64,000 nt of DNA, taken from assembly GCF_021310995.1 (NCBI RefSeq), contig NZ_CP054151.1, positions 847,501 through 911,500 of the forward strand. The letters run 5' to 3'. A model generated the notes under the pieces. The model was not told where the DNA came from. It made no database searches and saw nothing but the letters and a program-made list of their open reading frames with translations. Source of the stretch: Agrobacterium vaccinii. GTDB lineage: Bacteria > Pseudomonadota > Alphaproteobacteria > Rhizobiales > Rhizobiaceae. Of the stretch, positions 45,810 to 54,898 are shown piece by piece. The position numbers and the translations under genes are program-made. How positions within the stretch are numbered: the first letter of the stretch is position 1; each line of letters begins with the position of its first letter.

Positions 45810-46492
45810 TGCTCTTGGATATCAAGGATATCACCACCTACTACGGTGCCAGCCAGGCATTGTTTGGCGTGGAATTGACCATGGACGAAGGCGAGGTCGT
45901 GGCCCTGATGGGCCGCAACGGCATGGGGAAATCGACGACGATCAAGTCGATCTGCAATCTCATGCCACCCAAAACAGGCCATATCGTTTTCGGCGGCAAG
46001 TCTACGCAGCGGCTGGCACCCTACAAGGTGGCACGGCTGGGCGTCGGGCTGGTGCCCGAGGGTCGGCGGTGTTTCCCAAACCTCTCCGTCCACGAAAATC
46101 TCGTGGCAGCCGCGAGAACCGGACCCTGGACGCTGGAGAAGGTCAACGCACTTTTTCCGCGTCTGGAAGAACGCAGCGACCAGATGGCCAAGTCATTGTC
46201 AGGCGGCGAGCAGCAAATGCTAGCGATTGGCCGCGCGCTTATGACCAACCCACGTCTTCTCATTCTCGATGAAGCGACGGAAGGTCTCGCCCCCGTCATT
46301 CGTCAGGATATCTGGCGCGCCATCCGCAAGCTCAAAGCTGAAGGCCTTTCCATTCTCGTGGTGGACAAGACACTCTCAGAGCTCCTGCCGGTTGCCGACC
46401 GTTGCGTCATCATCGAAAACGGGCGCACCGTCTGGAAGGGCGCGAGTTCTGATCTGTCCGCCGACGTTCAGGACCGCTATCTTGGCATCTGA
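45809..46492 (+). CDS. Branched-chain-type ABC transporter ATPase, LivF-like
   Basis: This 227-residue ATPase has Walker A GRNGMGKST, signature LSGGEQQMLAIGRALM and Walker B LLILDEATEGLAP, the LivF pattern. It completes the importer of the aromatic cluster. Transcription ends against the convergent SMP-30 gene, 29 bases away. Confidence 0.93.
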   Translation: MLLDIKDITTYYGASQALFGVELTMDEGEVVALMGRNGMGKSTTIKSICNLMPPKTGHIVFGGKSTQRLAPYKVARLGVGLVPEGRRCFPNLSVHENLVAAARTGPWTLEKVNALFPRLEERSDQMAKSLSGGEQQMLAIGRALMTNPRLLILDEATEGLAPVIRQDIWRAIRKLKAEGLSILVVDKTLSELLPVADRCVIIENGRTVWKGASSDLSADVQDRYLGI

Positions 46493-46521
46493 TGGACAAA
46501 AAGGCTGCGCCGAGGTCCTTA

Positions 46522-47508
46522 TCAAGACGCCGCTAAATTCGGATCGGCACAGACACTGTCAGCCAAGCGAAAGCTGGGGCTGGTATGAGGAAATGCTGCC
46601 AGAGAAGCGTCTGAAAAGATGGGTTCCGGCGCGCCGCGATGCGGTATTCTTGCCATATATGTCTCCCCTCCCGGCCCCGTGCCGCCCTGCTTGAGGGTCG
46701 TGATGAACACGGTGTCGAGATCGGGTCCGATAAAGCACAGGTTCGTCGGGTTCGGTGCGTCCACCTCGATGGCGGCATCGACCTTGCCGTCCGGTGTCAG
46801 GCGCAAGACCTTTCCAGAATCCGAGGCTGCGATCCAGTAGCAGCCGTCTGCATCCACGGCAGCTCCGTCCGGTCTTCCGCCCAGCAGGCTTTGGTCAGCA
46901 AACAGCCTGCCATTCGACAGGTCGCCGCTGTCTCCATCAAAGTCATAGGCCATGACGTGCGGGTTGCTGGGATAGGAGTCCGAAACATACATAATTCGTC
47001 CATCCAAACTCCAGGCGAGGCCGTTTTGCGTTCGGTAGCGTCCGCCCCGCTCGACCACCCTGCCCTCTTCATCGATGCTGAACAGCGTGCCTAAACCATC
47101 TGGAGCAGACGTATCGGGCGCCATCGAGCCCGACCAGAACCGCCCCTGCCGGTCGCAGGCGCCGTCATTCATGCGCCACCCCGACGACAGTTGCGGGCCG
47201 ATCCCGAATGCGACCTCGGCGTTATCCTGATCGATCGTTATTCTTGCAAAGCCTTTATCGGTCGAGGCAATGAAACGACCGCCTGATATCAGGGCGAGAG
47301 CACCGGGTTTGAGGGGAAGTTGAAATGCTTTCACCTGGCCTGTCGGGAGATTGAACTGGTGCACCCGAGAGCACGCGTTATCCAGCCATGTGACAGTGGA
47401 GCTGGATGGGTCCCAAACAGGCGACTCTCCCAGAATGCAGACAGAACCAGCAATCCGTTCGGCCTTATAGACGGGATAGCTGCCTGACGTCGAGCGATGC
47501 CCCCTCAC
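46522..47508 (-). CDS. SMP-30/gluconolactonase-family protein
   Basis: This 328-residue beta-propeller protein has LGESPVWDPSSSTVTWLDN near the N-terminus, RMNDGACDRQGRFWSGSMA and the C-terminal GPDLDTVFITTL. The family hydrolyses sugar lactones with a divalent metal. The frame is open much further upstream, but the conserved part begins at a GTG at 47508 whose GTGA overlaps the stop of the AraC gene, so I place the start there. With the dehydrogenases beyond the AraC gene it could convert a sugar to its acid via the lactone. Confidence 0.82.
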   Translation of the reverse strand: MRGHRSTSGSYPVYKAERIAGSVCILGESPVWDPSSSTVTWLDNACSRVHQFNLPTGQVKAFQLPLKPGALALISGGRFIASTDKGFARITIDQDNAEVAFGIGPQLSSGWRMNDGACDRQGRFWSGSMAPDTSAPDGLGTLFSIDEEGRVVERGGRYRTQNGLAWSLDGRIMYVSDSYPSNPHVMAYDFDGDSGDLSNGRLFADQSLLGGRPDGAAVDADGCYWIAASDSGKVLRLTPDGKVDAAIEVDAPNPTNLCFIGPDLDTVFITTLKQGGTGPGGETYMARIPHRGAPEPIFSDASLAAFPHTSPSFRLADSVCADPNLAAS

Positions 47509-48398
47509 TGGAAAAATCCGCTCGAACCGCGCCTGAACCCGGAGGGCGGCATGCCTGCGATCTGGCGAAACGCCTTGTTGAACGCGCTGACGGAGCCGAA
47601 GCCGCTTTCCATGGCGATGCTGAGAATGTTGTCCTTGCCGCTGACCAGCATGGCTTGCGCGCGCGAAAGGCGCAGCAACGTCAGGTACTTGATCAACGTC
47701 ATGCCGGTGGATTTTCGAAAGACATTCATCGCATATTTGGGATGAAGATTGGCGGCCCGGGCAATATCGGTTGCGTCGATATCTTCGAGAAAATTGGCGG
47801 CGATGTAGTCGCACATCCTAACGACGGCGCCAGAGGCAGAACTTTCGTGACCATTCGCCTGATGATCGCCCGTGGTCGGCGAGATGACGCTGTAGGGCTC
47901 AAGAAACATGCGCTCCACCCGCAGCATCAACTCCTCGACAGCATTCTGCGCCTTTGCGGCATCGCCTGATTTGACGTAGCGCTGCCATCTCGCAAAATTC
48001 TCGTCATCGGCCTTTCCGGTGTTGTGCGTCAGCATGGTCGCTCCACCCATCAGCATCGCAGATACGGCGGCGGGAAGACGCATGCGGAAGAAGTGGAAGA
48101 GCGGTAGATGGGCTCCGGCGTAAAAGGAATCCTCCGACGACACGTCCATCTGATGGGGTTGACCACCCCAGAACAGACACATCTGCCCGGCACCCATGCT
48201 GAAACTGTGATCGCCCATGCGGTAGTGCACGCTGCCGGACATGACATAGTTGATCTCCACCTGCGCATGCCAGTGCGGCATCAGCATAATAGGCGGATGC
48301 GCATAGAAAAACTGCAGCGTTGTCGGCCACCCTTCGATGCTGCTCGCGCCCGGCTGATAGAAAGCTCTTTCCTCGATCTTACTTTTCGACAATTTCAC
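47505..48398 (-). CDS. AraC-family transcriptional regulator
   Basis: This 297-residue protein has an N-terminal cupin-like sensing domain (MPHWHAQVEINYVMSGSVHYRMGDHSFSMGAGQMCLFWGG) and a C-terminal double helix-turn-helix (DIDATDIARAANLHPKYAMNVFRKSTGMTLIKYLTLLRLSRAQAML, then AMESGFGSVSAFNKAFRQIAG). The architecture is like MelR and similar sugar regulators. It is divergent from the sugar binding-protein gene across an 87-base region and coupled to the lactonase gene. It probably activates both on sensing the sugar. Confidence 0.9.
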   Translation of the reverse strand: MKLSKSKIEERAFYQPGASSIEGWPTTLQFFYAHPPIMLMPHWHAQVEINYVMSGSVHYRMGDHSFSMGAGQMCLFWGGQPHQMDVSSEDSFYAGAHLPLFHFFRMRLPAAVSAMLMGGATMLTHNTGKADDENFARWQRYVKSGDAAKAQNAVEELMLRVERMFLEPYSVISPTTGDHQANGHESSASGAVVRMCDYIAANFLEDIDATDIARAANLHPKYAMNVFRKSTGMTLIKYLTLLRLSRAQAMLVSGKDNILSIAMESGFGSVSAFNKAFRQIAGMPPSGFRRGSSGFFQ

Positions 48399-48485
48399 GT
48401 TCCCATTTTACGAGACAGATTTCGTCACGACGCTAATCTGCACATGTTCGCTAAAGAACGGCAATTGAAAAAAGGGAGGTTTTCA

Positions 48486-49760
48486 ATGTGCTATAAAATC
48501 ACGGGCGCGGCGGTATCGCTCGCCCTGCTCGCAGCTGCACCGGCTGCCGCACAATCGACGACAATTCGAATCTGGAGCTGGGATGTCGCCGCGTCATCGT
48601 TGCGCGCTGTGGCCGAAGACTTCAACAAGACGAACCCGGACATCAAGATCGATGTGCAGGATCTTGGAAACAATCAGGTCTACGACAAGGCAATCGCTGC
48701 ATGCGCGGCTGGCGGGGAGGGCCTGCCCGATATCGTGACGGTTGAAAATTTCGAGGCCGAAGTCTTCTGGAGCCGTTTTCCAGATTGCTTCACGGATGTG
48801 ACCGCGCTGGGTTACACGCCTGAAAAGCAGGCGCTTTTCCCTGAATTCAAACGCGCCGAACTCGAAGTCGATGGTGTGGCCTATGCCGTGCCATGGGATT
48901 CCGGTCCGGTCGCCGTGTTCTACCGTCGGGATTTCTACGAAAAAGCCGGTGTAGACCCGGCAACCATCAAGACATGGGATGACTTCATCGCTGCTGGCAA
49001 GAAGGTCATGGAAGCCAACCCCGGCACGGTAATGACCCAGGCTGATTTCAACGGCGACAGCGAATGGTTTCGCATGATGGCCAATGAGCAGGGCTGCGGT
49101 TACTTTTCGACAGACGGCCAGAATATCACCATCAACCAGCCCGCCTGCGTTGCCACGCTGGAAAAGCTGAAGCAGATGAAAGATGCCGGTATCATAACGG
49201 CGGCCATCTGGGACGAGAAAATCCAGGCCAACACGGCAGGCAAGGTTGCCAGCCAGATGTATGGCGGCTGGTATGAGGGCTCCATCCGGTCGAACTCGCC
49301 TGACCTGTCCGGCAAATGGGGTGTCTATCCTATGCCGAGCCTAACGGCGGATGGACCGCATGCCGCAAACCTGGGCGGTTCGTCGCTGGCCATCAGCTCT
49401 GTTTCGGAAAACAAAGAAGCCGCCTGGAAATTCGTCGATTACGCCCTGACGACGGGCGAGGGGCAGGTGAAAATGCTGAAATCCTTCGGCCTCGTTCCAT
49501 CTCTGCTGTCTGCTGTGAACGATCCTTTCGTCAAGGAACCGCAACCCTATTGGGGCGGACAAGCTGTCTGGGCCGATATTCTCGCGACCCTGCCGAAGAT
49601 CGTTCCAAGCCGTGGCACGGCCTTCCAGTCGGATGCCGAAGGCATCTACCACGCAACGCAGACCAAGTATCTGGCGGGTGGCTTCCCGGATGCAAAGACC
49701 GCACTCGACGATGCTGCAAAGCAGATCGAAGCGGCCACAGGCCTGACGACCGCGCAATAA
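48486..49760 (+). CDS. Sugar ABC transporter, substrate-binding protein (family 1)
   Basis: This 424-residue periplasmic protein has a signal peptide (about residues 1-22, PAAAQ-ST) and an SBP_bac_1 fold with RIWSWDVAASSLRAVAEDFNKTNPDIKIDV and a YGGWYEGSIRS segment. It should bind a mono- or oligosaccharide. The ATG at 48486 has GGGAGG six bases upstream. Longer frames run into the divergent AraC gene. A stem-loop follows its stop, then two permeases and an ATPase. Confidence 0.92.
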   Translation: MCYKITGAAVSLALLAAAPAAAQSTTIRIWSWDVAASSLRAVAEDFNKTNPDIKIDVQDLGNNQVYDKAIAACAAGGEGLPDIVTVENFEAEVFWSRFPDCFTDVTALGYTPEKQALFPEFKRAELEVDGVAYAVPWDSGPVAVFYRRDFYEKAGVDPATIKTWDDFIAAGKKVMEANPGTVMTQADFNGDSEWFRMMANEQGCGYFSTDGQNITINQPACVATLEKLKQMKDAGIITAAIWDEKIQANTAGKVASQMYGGWYEGSIRSNSPDLSGKWGVYPMPSLTADGPHAANLGGSSLAISSVSENKEAAWKFVDYALTTGEGQVKMLKSFGLVPSLLSAVNDPFVKEPQPYWGGQAVWADILATLPKIVPSRGTAFQSDAEGIYHATQTKYLAGGFPDAKTALDDAAKQIEAATGLTTAQ

Positions 49761-49781
49761 TCTCCCAAGCCTGAACCAGAG

Positions 49782-49808
49782 CCGGGCGCCCTTCGATGGG
49801 GCGCCCGG
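49782..49808 (+). other. Stem-loop between sugar binding protein and permease genes
   Basis: CCGGGCGCCC at 49782-49791 pairs perfectly with GGGCGCCCGG at 49799-49808 around a seven-base loop. No T-run follows. Its place suggests stabilisation of the binding-protein message and reduced read-through into the permeases. Confidence 0.65.
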
Positions 49809-49850
49809 AAGGTTCGGTAAAATTTCATCATCATGCTCAGGGAGGTTGAG

Positions 49851-50711
49851 ATGCCGCTAAGGACCAAGGTCGCCTACGCGTTTCTGGCGCCCTATCTTTT
49901 GATCTTCACCACGTTCTGGCTCTGGCCGATCATCAATTCGTTTCTCTTGTCCTTCCAGAACACGCGCATCAATCCGTGGCGCTTTGCGCCGACCATGAAC
50001 TGGGGTCGCCTGGTCGGTGATCCCGCATTTTACAACGCGCTCTACAACACGCTGATCATTCTGGTCATCCAGGTGCCGGTGATGATCGCACTTGCGACAG
50101 TAATGGCCGTTCTTCTCAACTCGCCGCTGCTGAAGGCGCGTCCGCTTTATCGTTTCGCCTTCTTCGCGCCTGTCGTGGTTGGAGAAGTGGCCTATGCCGC
50201 CGTCTTCCGGCTGATGTTCAGCGCCGATTTCGGCATCATCAACAAAATACTCGTGACGGTCGGCCTTTCGCCCATAGCATGGTTCGACAATGCCACCGCT
50301 GCCATGGCGCTGATCATCATCGCGGTCACGTGGCGCTGGGCAGGATACAACGCCATCATCATCCTCGCCGGTCTGCAATCCATTCCCGGCGATGTCTATG
50401 AGGCCGCGAGGCTGGACCGGGTCAGCAAGCGCCAGCAGTTCTTCCACATCACACTGCCGCTTCTCAAACCCATCATCGTCTTTTGCATTGTGCTGTCCGT
50501 GATCGGCACCATGCAGCTCTTCACCGAGCCGTTCCTCATCACCAACAGAGGCGGTCCGGGCGGTGGAACAGAAACACTCGGCATCTTCCTTTATCGCCAG
50601 GGCTTCACCTCACTCAACTTCGGCTATGCCTCTGCAATCGCCTATACAATCGCGGCGCTGGCCATCTTCATATCGCTGTTCAATCTCTGGTTCGGGAGGG
50701 AACGGACATGA
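49851..50711 (+). CDS. Sugar ABC transporter permease (MalF/UgpA type)
   Basis: This 286-residue membrane protein has about six helices and the sugar-permease EAA loop YEAARLDRVSKRQQFFHITLPLLKPI. The ATG at 49851 has GGGAGG five bases upstream; a frame from 49833 would include that site. Its stop overlaps the next permease start by four bases. It forms the channel with the MalG-like subunit. Confidence 0.92.
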   Translation: MPLRTKVAYAFLAPYLLIFTTFWLWPIINSFLLSFQNTRINPWRFAPTMNWGRLVGDPAFYNALYNTLIILVIQVPVMIALATVMAVLLNSPLLKARPLYRFAFFAPVVVGEVAYAAVFRLMFSADFGIINKILVTVGLSPIAWFDNATAAMALIIIAVTWRWAGYNAIIILAGLQSIPGDVYEAARLDRVSKRQQFFHITLPLLKPIIVFCIVLSVIGTMQLFTEPFLITNRGGPGGGTETLGIFLYRQGFTSLNFGYASAIAYTIAALAIFISLFNLWFGRERT

Positions 50712-51544
50712 AATCGAAATCAAGATCGCTTCTCTGGCAAAAGATCGCCCTGCATGCGGCATTGACGCCGCTTGCGCTGATCTGGTTGTTTCCGCTGTGG
50801 ATGATGTTCGTCTTCTCCACCATGCCGGATAACGGCATTTTCAGCCCCAACATCGAACTCATGCCATCAACCCATTTCGTGGAGAACTTCCGCAACCTCC
50901 AGGCTGACACCGATTTTCTGAGGGCCATGTTCATCTCGATCACGGTCGCTGTCATCTACACCTTTCTCTCGGTCATGCTGACGTCGATGGCTGGATGGGC
51001 CCTCGCCCGCTATCGCTTCGCCGGGCGCTCGGTCGTCGTCGCGATCATTTTAGGGACGATCACCTTGCCCTATGCGGTCGTCGTCATTCCGCAGTTCATC
51101 ATGATCGCGCGCGAGTTCAAGATGGCCAATAGCTGGGTCGCGCTCATCGTACCGCCGCTGTTCAATTCGCTTGGCGTGCTCTTCATGCGGCAATCCTTCT
51201 CGATGATGCCGGGCGAGCTCTTCGATGCTGCACGGGTGGAAGGTGTCAAGGAGTGGCAAATCTTCCTTCGCATCGCCCTACCGCTTGCCCGACCCACCAT
51301 GGCGGCGCTGTCCATCATTCTGTTTCTCGCCTCATGGAACAACTACCTCTGGCCGCTGCTCATCAATTCTCGCCCGGGCATGATGACGGCACCGGTAGCG
51401 CTTGGCACGCTGATCGGGCTGACCAAGGTCTCCTGGGGCGGGATCATGGCGGGCGCTATGTTGCTCACAGCACCCATTCTCATCATCTTCGTGGTCTTGC
51501 AGCGCCACTTCATCGCCGGCATTTCCGCCGGCGCCGTCAAGTAA
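50708..51544 (+). CDS. Sugar ABC transporter permease (MalG/UgpE type)
   Basis: This 278-residue permease has a short N-terminal cytoplasmic part, about six helices and the loop LFDAARVEGVKEWQIFLRIALPLARPT. It is coupled to the MalF-like gene by ATGA overlap, with GGGAGGGAA upstream. The frame is open upstream to 50483 but that part is a shadow of the first permease. The ATPase gene follows after 15 bases. Confidence 0.92.
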   Translation: MKSKSRSLLWQKIALHAALTPLALIWLFPLWMMFVFSTMPDNGIFSPNIELMPSTHFVENFRNLQADTDFLRAMFISITVAVIYTFLSVMLTSMAGWALARYRFAGRSVVVAIILGTITLPYAVVVIPQFIMIAREFKMANSWVALIVPPLFNSLGVLFMRQSFSMMPGELFDAARVEGVKEWQIFLRIALPLARPTMAALSIILFLASWNNYLWPLLINSRPGMMTAPVALGTLIGLTKVSWGGIMAGAMLLTAPILIIFVVLQRHFIAGISAGAVK

Positions 51545-51559
51545 TCCGGGAGGAGCCGC

Positions 51560-52645
51560 ATGGCGGGACTTTCACTCAAAAATGTCGTCAAACGTTACGG
51601 TGCTCTCGAGATCATCCATGGCGCCAATCTCGATATCAAGGACGGCGAATTCGTCGTCTTCGTCGGCCCCTCGGGCTGCGGCAAGTCCACCTTGCTCAGA
51701 ATGATTGCCGGTCTCGAGGACATATCCAGCGGAGACATCAGCATAGGCGGCACCGTGGTCAACGATGCCGAACCGGCTGACCGCGGCATCGCCATGGTCT
51801 TTCAGTCCTACGCGCTCTATCCGCACATGACCGTCGAGGAAAATCTGTCATTCGGTCTCAGGATGAACGGAAATCCGAAGGCGGACACCGATGGCCGGGT
51901 CAGCCGTGCCGCCGAGATATTGCAGATCAACGAGTTGATGAAGCGCAGGCCAAAGCAGCTTTCGGGCGGGCAAAGGCAGCGGGTTGCCATCGGTCGCGCC
52001 ATCGTGCGCCAGCCGCAGGTCTTTCTGTTCGATGAGCCGTTGTCCAACCTCGATGCCGAATTGCGCGTTCAGATGCGGGTGGAAATTTCCAAGCTGCACA
52101 AGCAGTTGGGGACGACGATGATCTATGTGACCCATGACCAGACCGAAGCAATGACGCTTGCCGACAAGATCGTGGTCCTTCGAAAGGGCAATATCGAGCA
52201 GATCGGCGCGCCGCTCGATCTTTACGACGACCCGGAAAACAGCTTCGTGGCAGGCTTCGTCGGCTCGCCGAAGATGAATTTTCTGCCGGGCAGGATCGTA
52301 ACAGAAAGCGCGCAGGGCGTGACGGTCAATCTGGACCATGCACCATCCGTATCGCTGACGCTGCCGATCACCGCACGACCCGGCGAAGGAGCGCCCGTAA
52401 CCCTCGGTATCCGCCCGGAGCATTTCAAGAATACGGGCGATGGTGCCGCCGATCTCACCGTCGAGGTCGATGTCGCAGAACATCTGGGCAATACCAGCTA
52501 CGTCTACGCGCATCTGGCTCATGACCTTCCCCTGATCATCGAGCGGCCCGAGTCCCGCCATGTCGGCAAGCTCGACCGGCTGACCGTGTCAATATCTGCC
52601 GAAAAAACCTTTCTCTTCGACAGCGATGGCAAGCGCCTCCGCTGA
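51560..52645 (+). CDS. Sugar ABC transporter ATPase (UgpC/MsmK type)
   Basis: This 361-residue ATPase has Walker A GPSGCGKST, signature LSGGQRQR, Walker B VFLFDEPLSNLDAELR and a C-terminal TOBE domain with LGIRPEHF. It belongs to the CUT1 importer ATPases and energises the two permeases upstream. The start follows GGGAGGAG. The fused dehydrogenase gene comes next on the same strand. Confidence 0.93.
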   Translation: MAGLSLKNVVKRYGALEIIHGANLDIKDGEFVVFVGPSGCGKSTLLRMIAGLEDISSGDISIGGTVVNDAEPADRGIAMVFQSYALYPHMTVEENLSFGLRMNGNPKADTDGRVSRAAEILQINELMKRRPKQLSGGQRQRVAIGRAIVRQPQVFLFDEPLSNLDAELRVQMRVEISKLHKQLGTTMIYVTHDQTEAMTLADKIVVLRKGNIEQIGAPLDLYDDPENSFVAGFVGSPKMNFLPGRIVTESAQGVTVNLDHAPSVSLTLPITARPGEGAPVTLGIRPEHFKNTGDGAADLTVEVDVAEHLGNTSYVYAHLAHDLPLIIERPESRHVGKLDRLTVSISAEKTFLFDSDGKRLR

Positions 52646-52684
52646 AAACACCGCATCCCAAGACCCACGTAAATGAGGAATATC

Positions 52685-54691
52685 ATGCCCGACTTTCAAA
52701 CCGTCCGCTGGGGCATTATCGGACCCGGCACAATCGCGAAAACCTTTGCCGAGGGGATTGCCCATTCCAAAACAGGAAAACTCGTGGCGATTGCGTCACG
52801 AAACCCGGATCGTCCAGGCCTTGGTGATGGTTTTCCCGGTGCGCGCATCATCAATGGCTATGACGCCCTGCTTTCCGATCCCGAAATCGATGCCGTCTAT
52901 ATCGCCACGCCCCATACCAGCCACGCGGAATGGGCCATCAAGGCGATACGGGCGGGCAAGCATGTGCTGGTGGAAAAGCCCATCGCGCTGACGGCCTATG
53001 ATGCCGAGGCGATCTTCCACGAAGCGAAGAAGGCAGGTGTTTTTGCTGGTGAAGCCTATATGTACCGGCTGCATCCGCAGACCGCGAAAATTGTGGAGTT
53101 GGTCAAAAGCGGCACGATTGGTGATGTCAGGATCATTCGCTCCAGCTTCGGCTTCAACATGGGAAGTTTCCGGGCCGACCACCGCCTGTTCGCCAATGAC
53201 AGCGCAGGCGGCGGCATTCTCGATGTCGGCGGTTATCCGGTCTCCATGGCTCGGCTGATCGCCGGTGCAGCTGCCGGTCAGCCCTTCCTTGAGCCGATCA
53301 AAGTGGCGGGCGTTGCCCATCTCGGACAATCCGGCGTCGATGAGTGGGCTTCCGCCGTCCTGAAGTTTCCAAATGAGATCATTGCGGAAGTGTCCTGCTC
53401 CATCATGGCCAATCAGGACAACGTCCTGCGCATTATCGGCTCCGAAGGGCGGATCGAGGTTCAGGACTTCTGGTTCGCATCCGGCCACAAGGGCGGCGTC
53501 GGCAAAATCGAAGTCTTCAAAGGCAAGGGCGAGCACCAGACGATCGAAGTCAAGGAAGATCGTTGGCTCTATTCATTCGAGGTGGATGCTGCCGGAGAGA
53601 CCATCCGCAACAACGCCTCGGAATTCGCCCATCCCGGTATGAGTTGGGCCGACAGTCTCGGCAATCTCAGGGTCATGGACCAGTGGCGTGCATCGGTCGG
53701 TCTGGAATATGGCGTGGAAACCTCGGCCAAGCGGGTCCTCAACATCGCCGGTGGCAAGGTCGTTCCCGGAAATTCAGTGCCGAAGCGGCAGATACCAGGC
53801 CTGTCAAAACCGGCTTCCGTCGTTGCGCTCGGCTTCGAATTCTTCCCGAATTTCGCTGCCGCATCGCTTACCCTCGACACATATTACGACGCGGGCGGCA
53901 ATCTCTTTGACACGGCATTCGTTTATGGCGGTGGCAAGACGGAAGCCATCTTTGGCGACTGGCATACGAGCCGCAACGTGCCGCGAGAGGATATCGTGCT
54001 GATCGGCAAGGGCGCGCACTCACCGCTTTGCTACCCTGATATCATTGCCAAACAACTGGATCAGTCGCTCGAAAGGCTGAAGACCGATTACGTCGATGTC
54101 TACTTCATGCACCGCGACAATACGGACGTGCCGGTTGGCGAGTTCGTGGATGCCATGGATGCCGAGGTCAAACGCGGTCGGATCAGGGGCATTTTCGGCG
54201 GCTCCAACTGGACGCGGCAGCGCATGGACGAGGCAATCGCCTATGCGCAGAAGGCAGGCAAGACAGCGCCTGCCGCACTTTCCAACAATTTCTCGCTGGC
54301 CGAGATGCTGGACCCGATCTGGGCGGGATGCGTAGCAGCCTCCGACGAACCCTGGAAGGAGTGGGCTAGGGAGCGGCAGATACCAAACTTCGCATGGTCC
54401 AGTCAGGGGCGCGGCTTCTTCACCGACCGGGCAGGCCGCGACAAGCGTGACGATGAGGAGATCGTGCGCGTCTGGTATTCGGAGCGCAATTTTGAGCGTC
54501 GCGACAGGGCAATCGAGCTCGCAAAACAGCTTGGCCGAAACCCGATCCATATCGCGCTTGCCTACGTCATTGCCCAGCCCTTCCCTGTGCTGCCGCTGAT
54601 CGGTCCGCGCACCATCGCCGAGCTGGAAGACAGCCTTTCCGCGCTCGACATCAAGCTGACGCCCGAACAGGTTCGCTGGCTTGAGGCGTGA
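52685..54691 (+). CDS. Fusion of Gfo/Idh/MocA oxidoreductase and aldo/keto reductase
   Basis: This 668-residue protein joins two different oxidoreductases. Residues 1-~335 are a Gfo/Idh/MocA enzyme: WGIIGPGTIAKTFAEGI at the nucleotide site and the VLVEKPIALTA motif. Residues ~345-668 are an aldo/keto reductase with the full catalytic tetrad visible: Asp and Tyr in NLFDTAFVYG, Lys in LIGKGAH, His in FMHRDN. The ATG at 52685 has GAGGA five bases upstream. No stop or frameshift separates the parts. It ends the sugar import operon, so it likely oxidises, reduces or epimerises the imported sugar; the two active sites may work in sequence. Confidence 0.88.
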   Translation: MPDFQTVRWGIIGPGTIAKTFAEGIAHSKTGKLVAIASRNPDRPGLGDGFPGARIINGYDALLSDPEIDAVYIATPHTSHAEWAIKAIRAGKHVLVEKPIALTAYDAEAIFHEAKKAGVFAGEAYMYRLHPQTAKIVELVKSGTIGDVRIIRSSFGFNMGSFRADHRLFANDSAGGGILDVGGYPVSMARLIAGAAAGQPFLEPIKVAGVAHLGQSGVDEWASAVLKFPNEIIAEVSCSIMANQDNVLRIIGSEGRIEVQDFWFASGHKGGVGKIEVFKGKGEHQTIEVKEDRWLYSFEVDAAGETIRNNASEFAHPGMSWADSLGNLRVMDQWRASVGLEYGVETSAKRVLNIAGGKVVPGNSVPKRQIPGLSKPASVVALGFEFFPNFAAASLTLDTYYDAGGNLFDTAFVYGGGKTEAIFGDWHTSRNVPREDIVLIGKGAHSPLCYPDIIAKQLDQSLERLKTDYVDVYFMHRDNTDVPVGEFVDAMDAEVKRGRIRGIFGGSNWTRQRMDEAIAYAQKAGKTAPAALSNNFSLAEMLDPIWAGCVAASDEPWKEWARERQIPNFAWSSQGRGFFTDRAGRDKRDDEEIVRVWYSERNFERRDRAIELAKQLGRNPIHIALAYVIAQPFPVLPLIGPRTIAELEDSLSALDIKLTPEQVRWLEA

Positions 54692-54718
54692 TGCCTGATC
54701 CAGCGCTGTAAAAGAGAC

Positions 54719-54748
54719 AACAACCAGCCAAAGCCGTGGCTGGTTGTT
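54719..54748 (+). terminator. Hairpin after the sugar operon, probable terminator
   Basis: AACAACCAGCCA at 54719-54730 pairs perfectly with TGGCTGGTTGTT at 54737-54748 around a six-base loop. It lies 28 bases after the fused dehydrogenase stop. The 3' side ends TTGTTCTCCTT, a moderate T-rich tail. The rest of the 207-base gap shows nothing clear. Confidence 0.65.
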
Positions 54749-54898
54749 CTCCTTGACGCTGGTGATTTAGGTGGCTGGCGTAGGTGGGATAACCCCCTCG
54801 AACAATTACCAACCCTTCCGGCAGCGGCCACTTGCGCAGCAACTTTAGCATGCCTAAAAGAGGCGAAGTCTCAATCAGCGTCGAATAGGACCAACTTC

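Noticed and set aside
47509..47814. Upstream extension of the SMP-30 reading frame
   Set aside because: The extra residues are Arg/His/Gln-rich, lie antisense-free but out of frame within the AraC gene, and the conserved domain begins only after the GTG at 47508.
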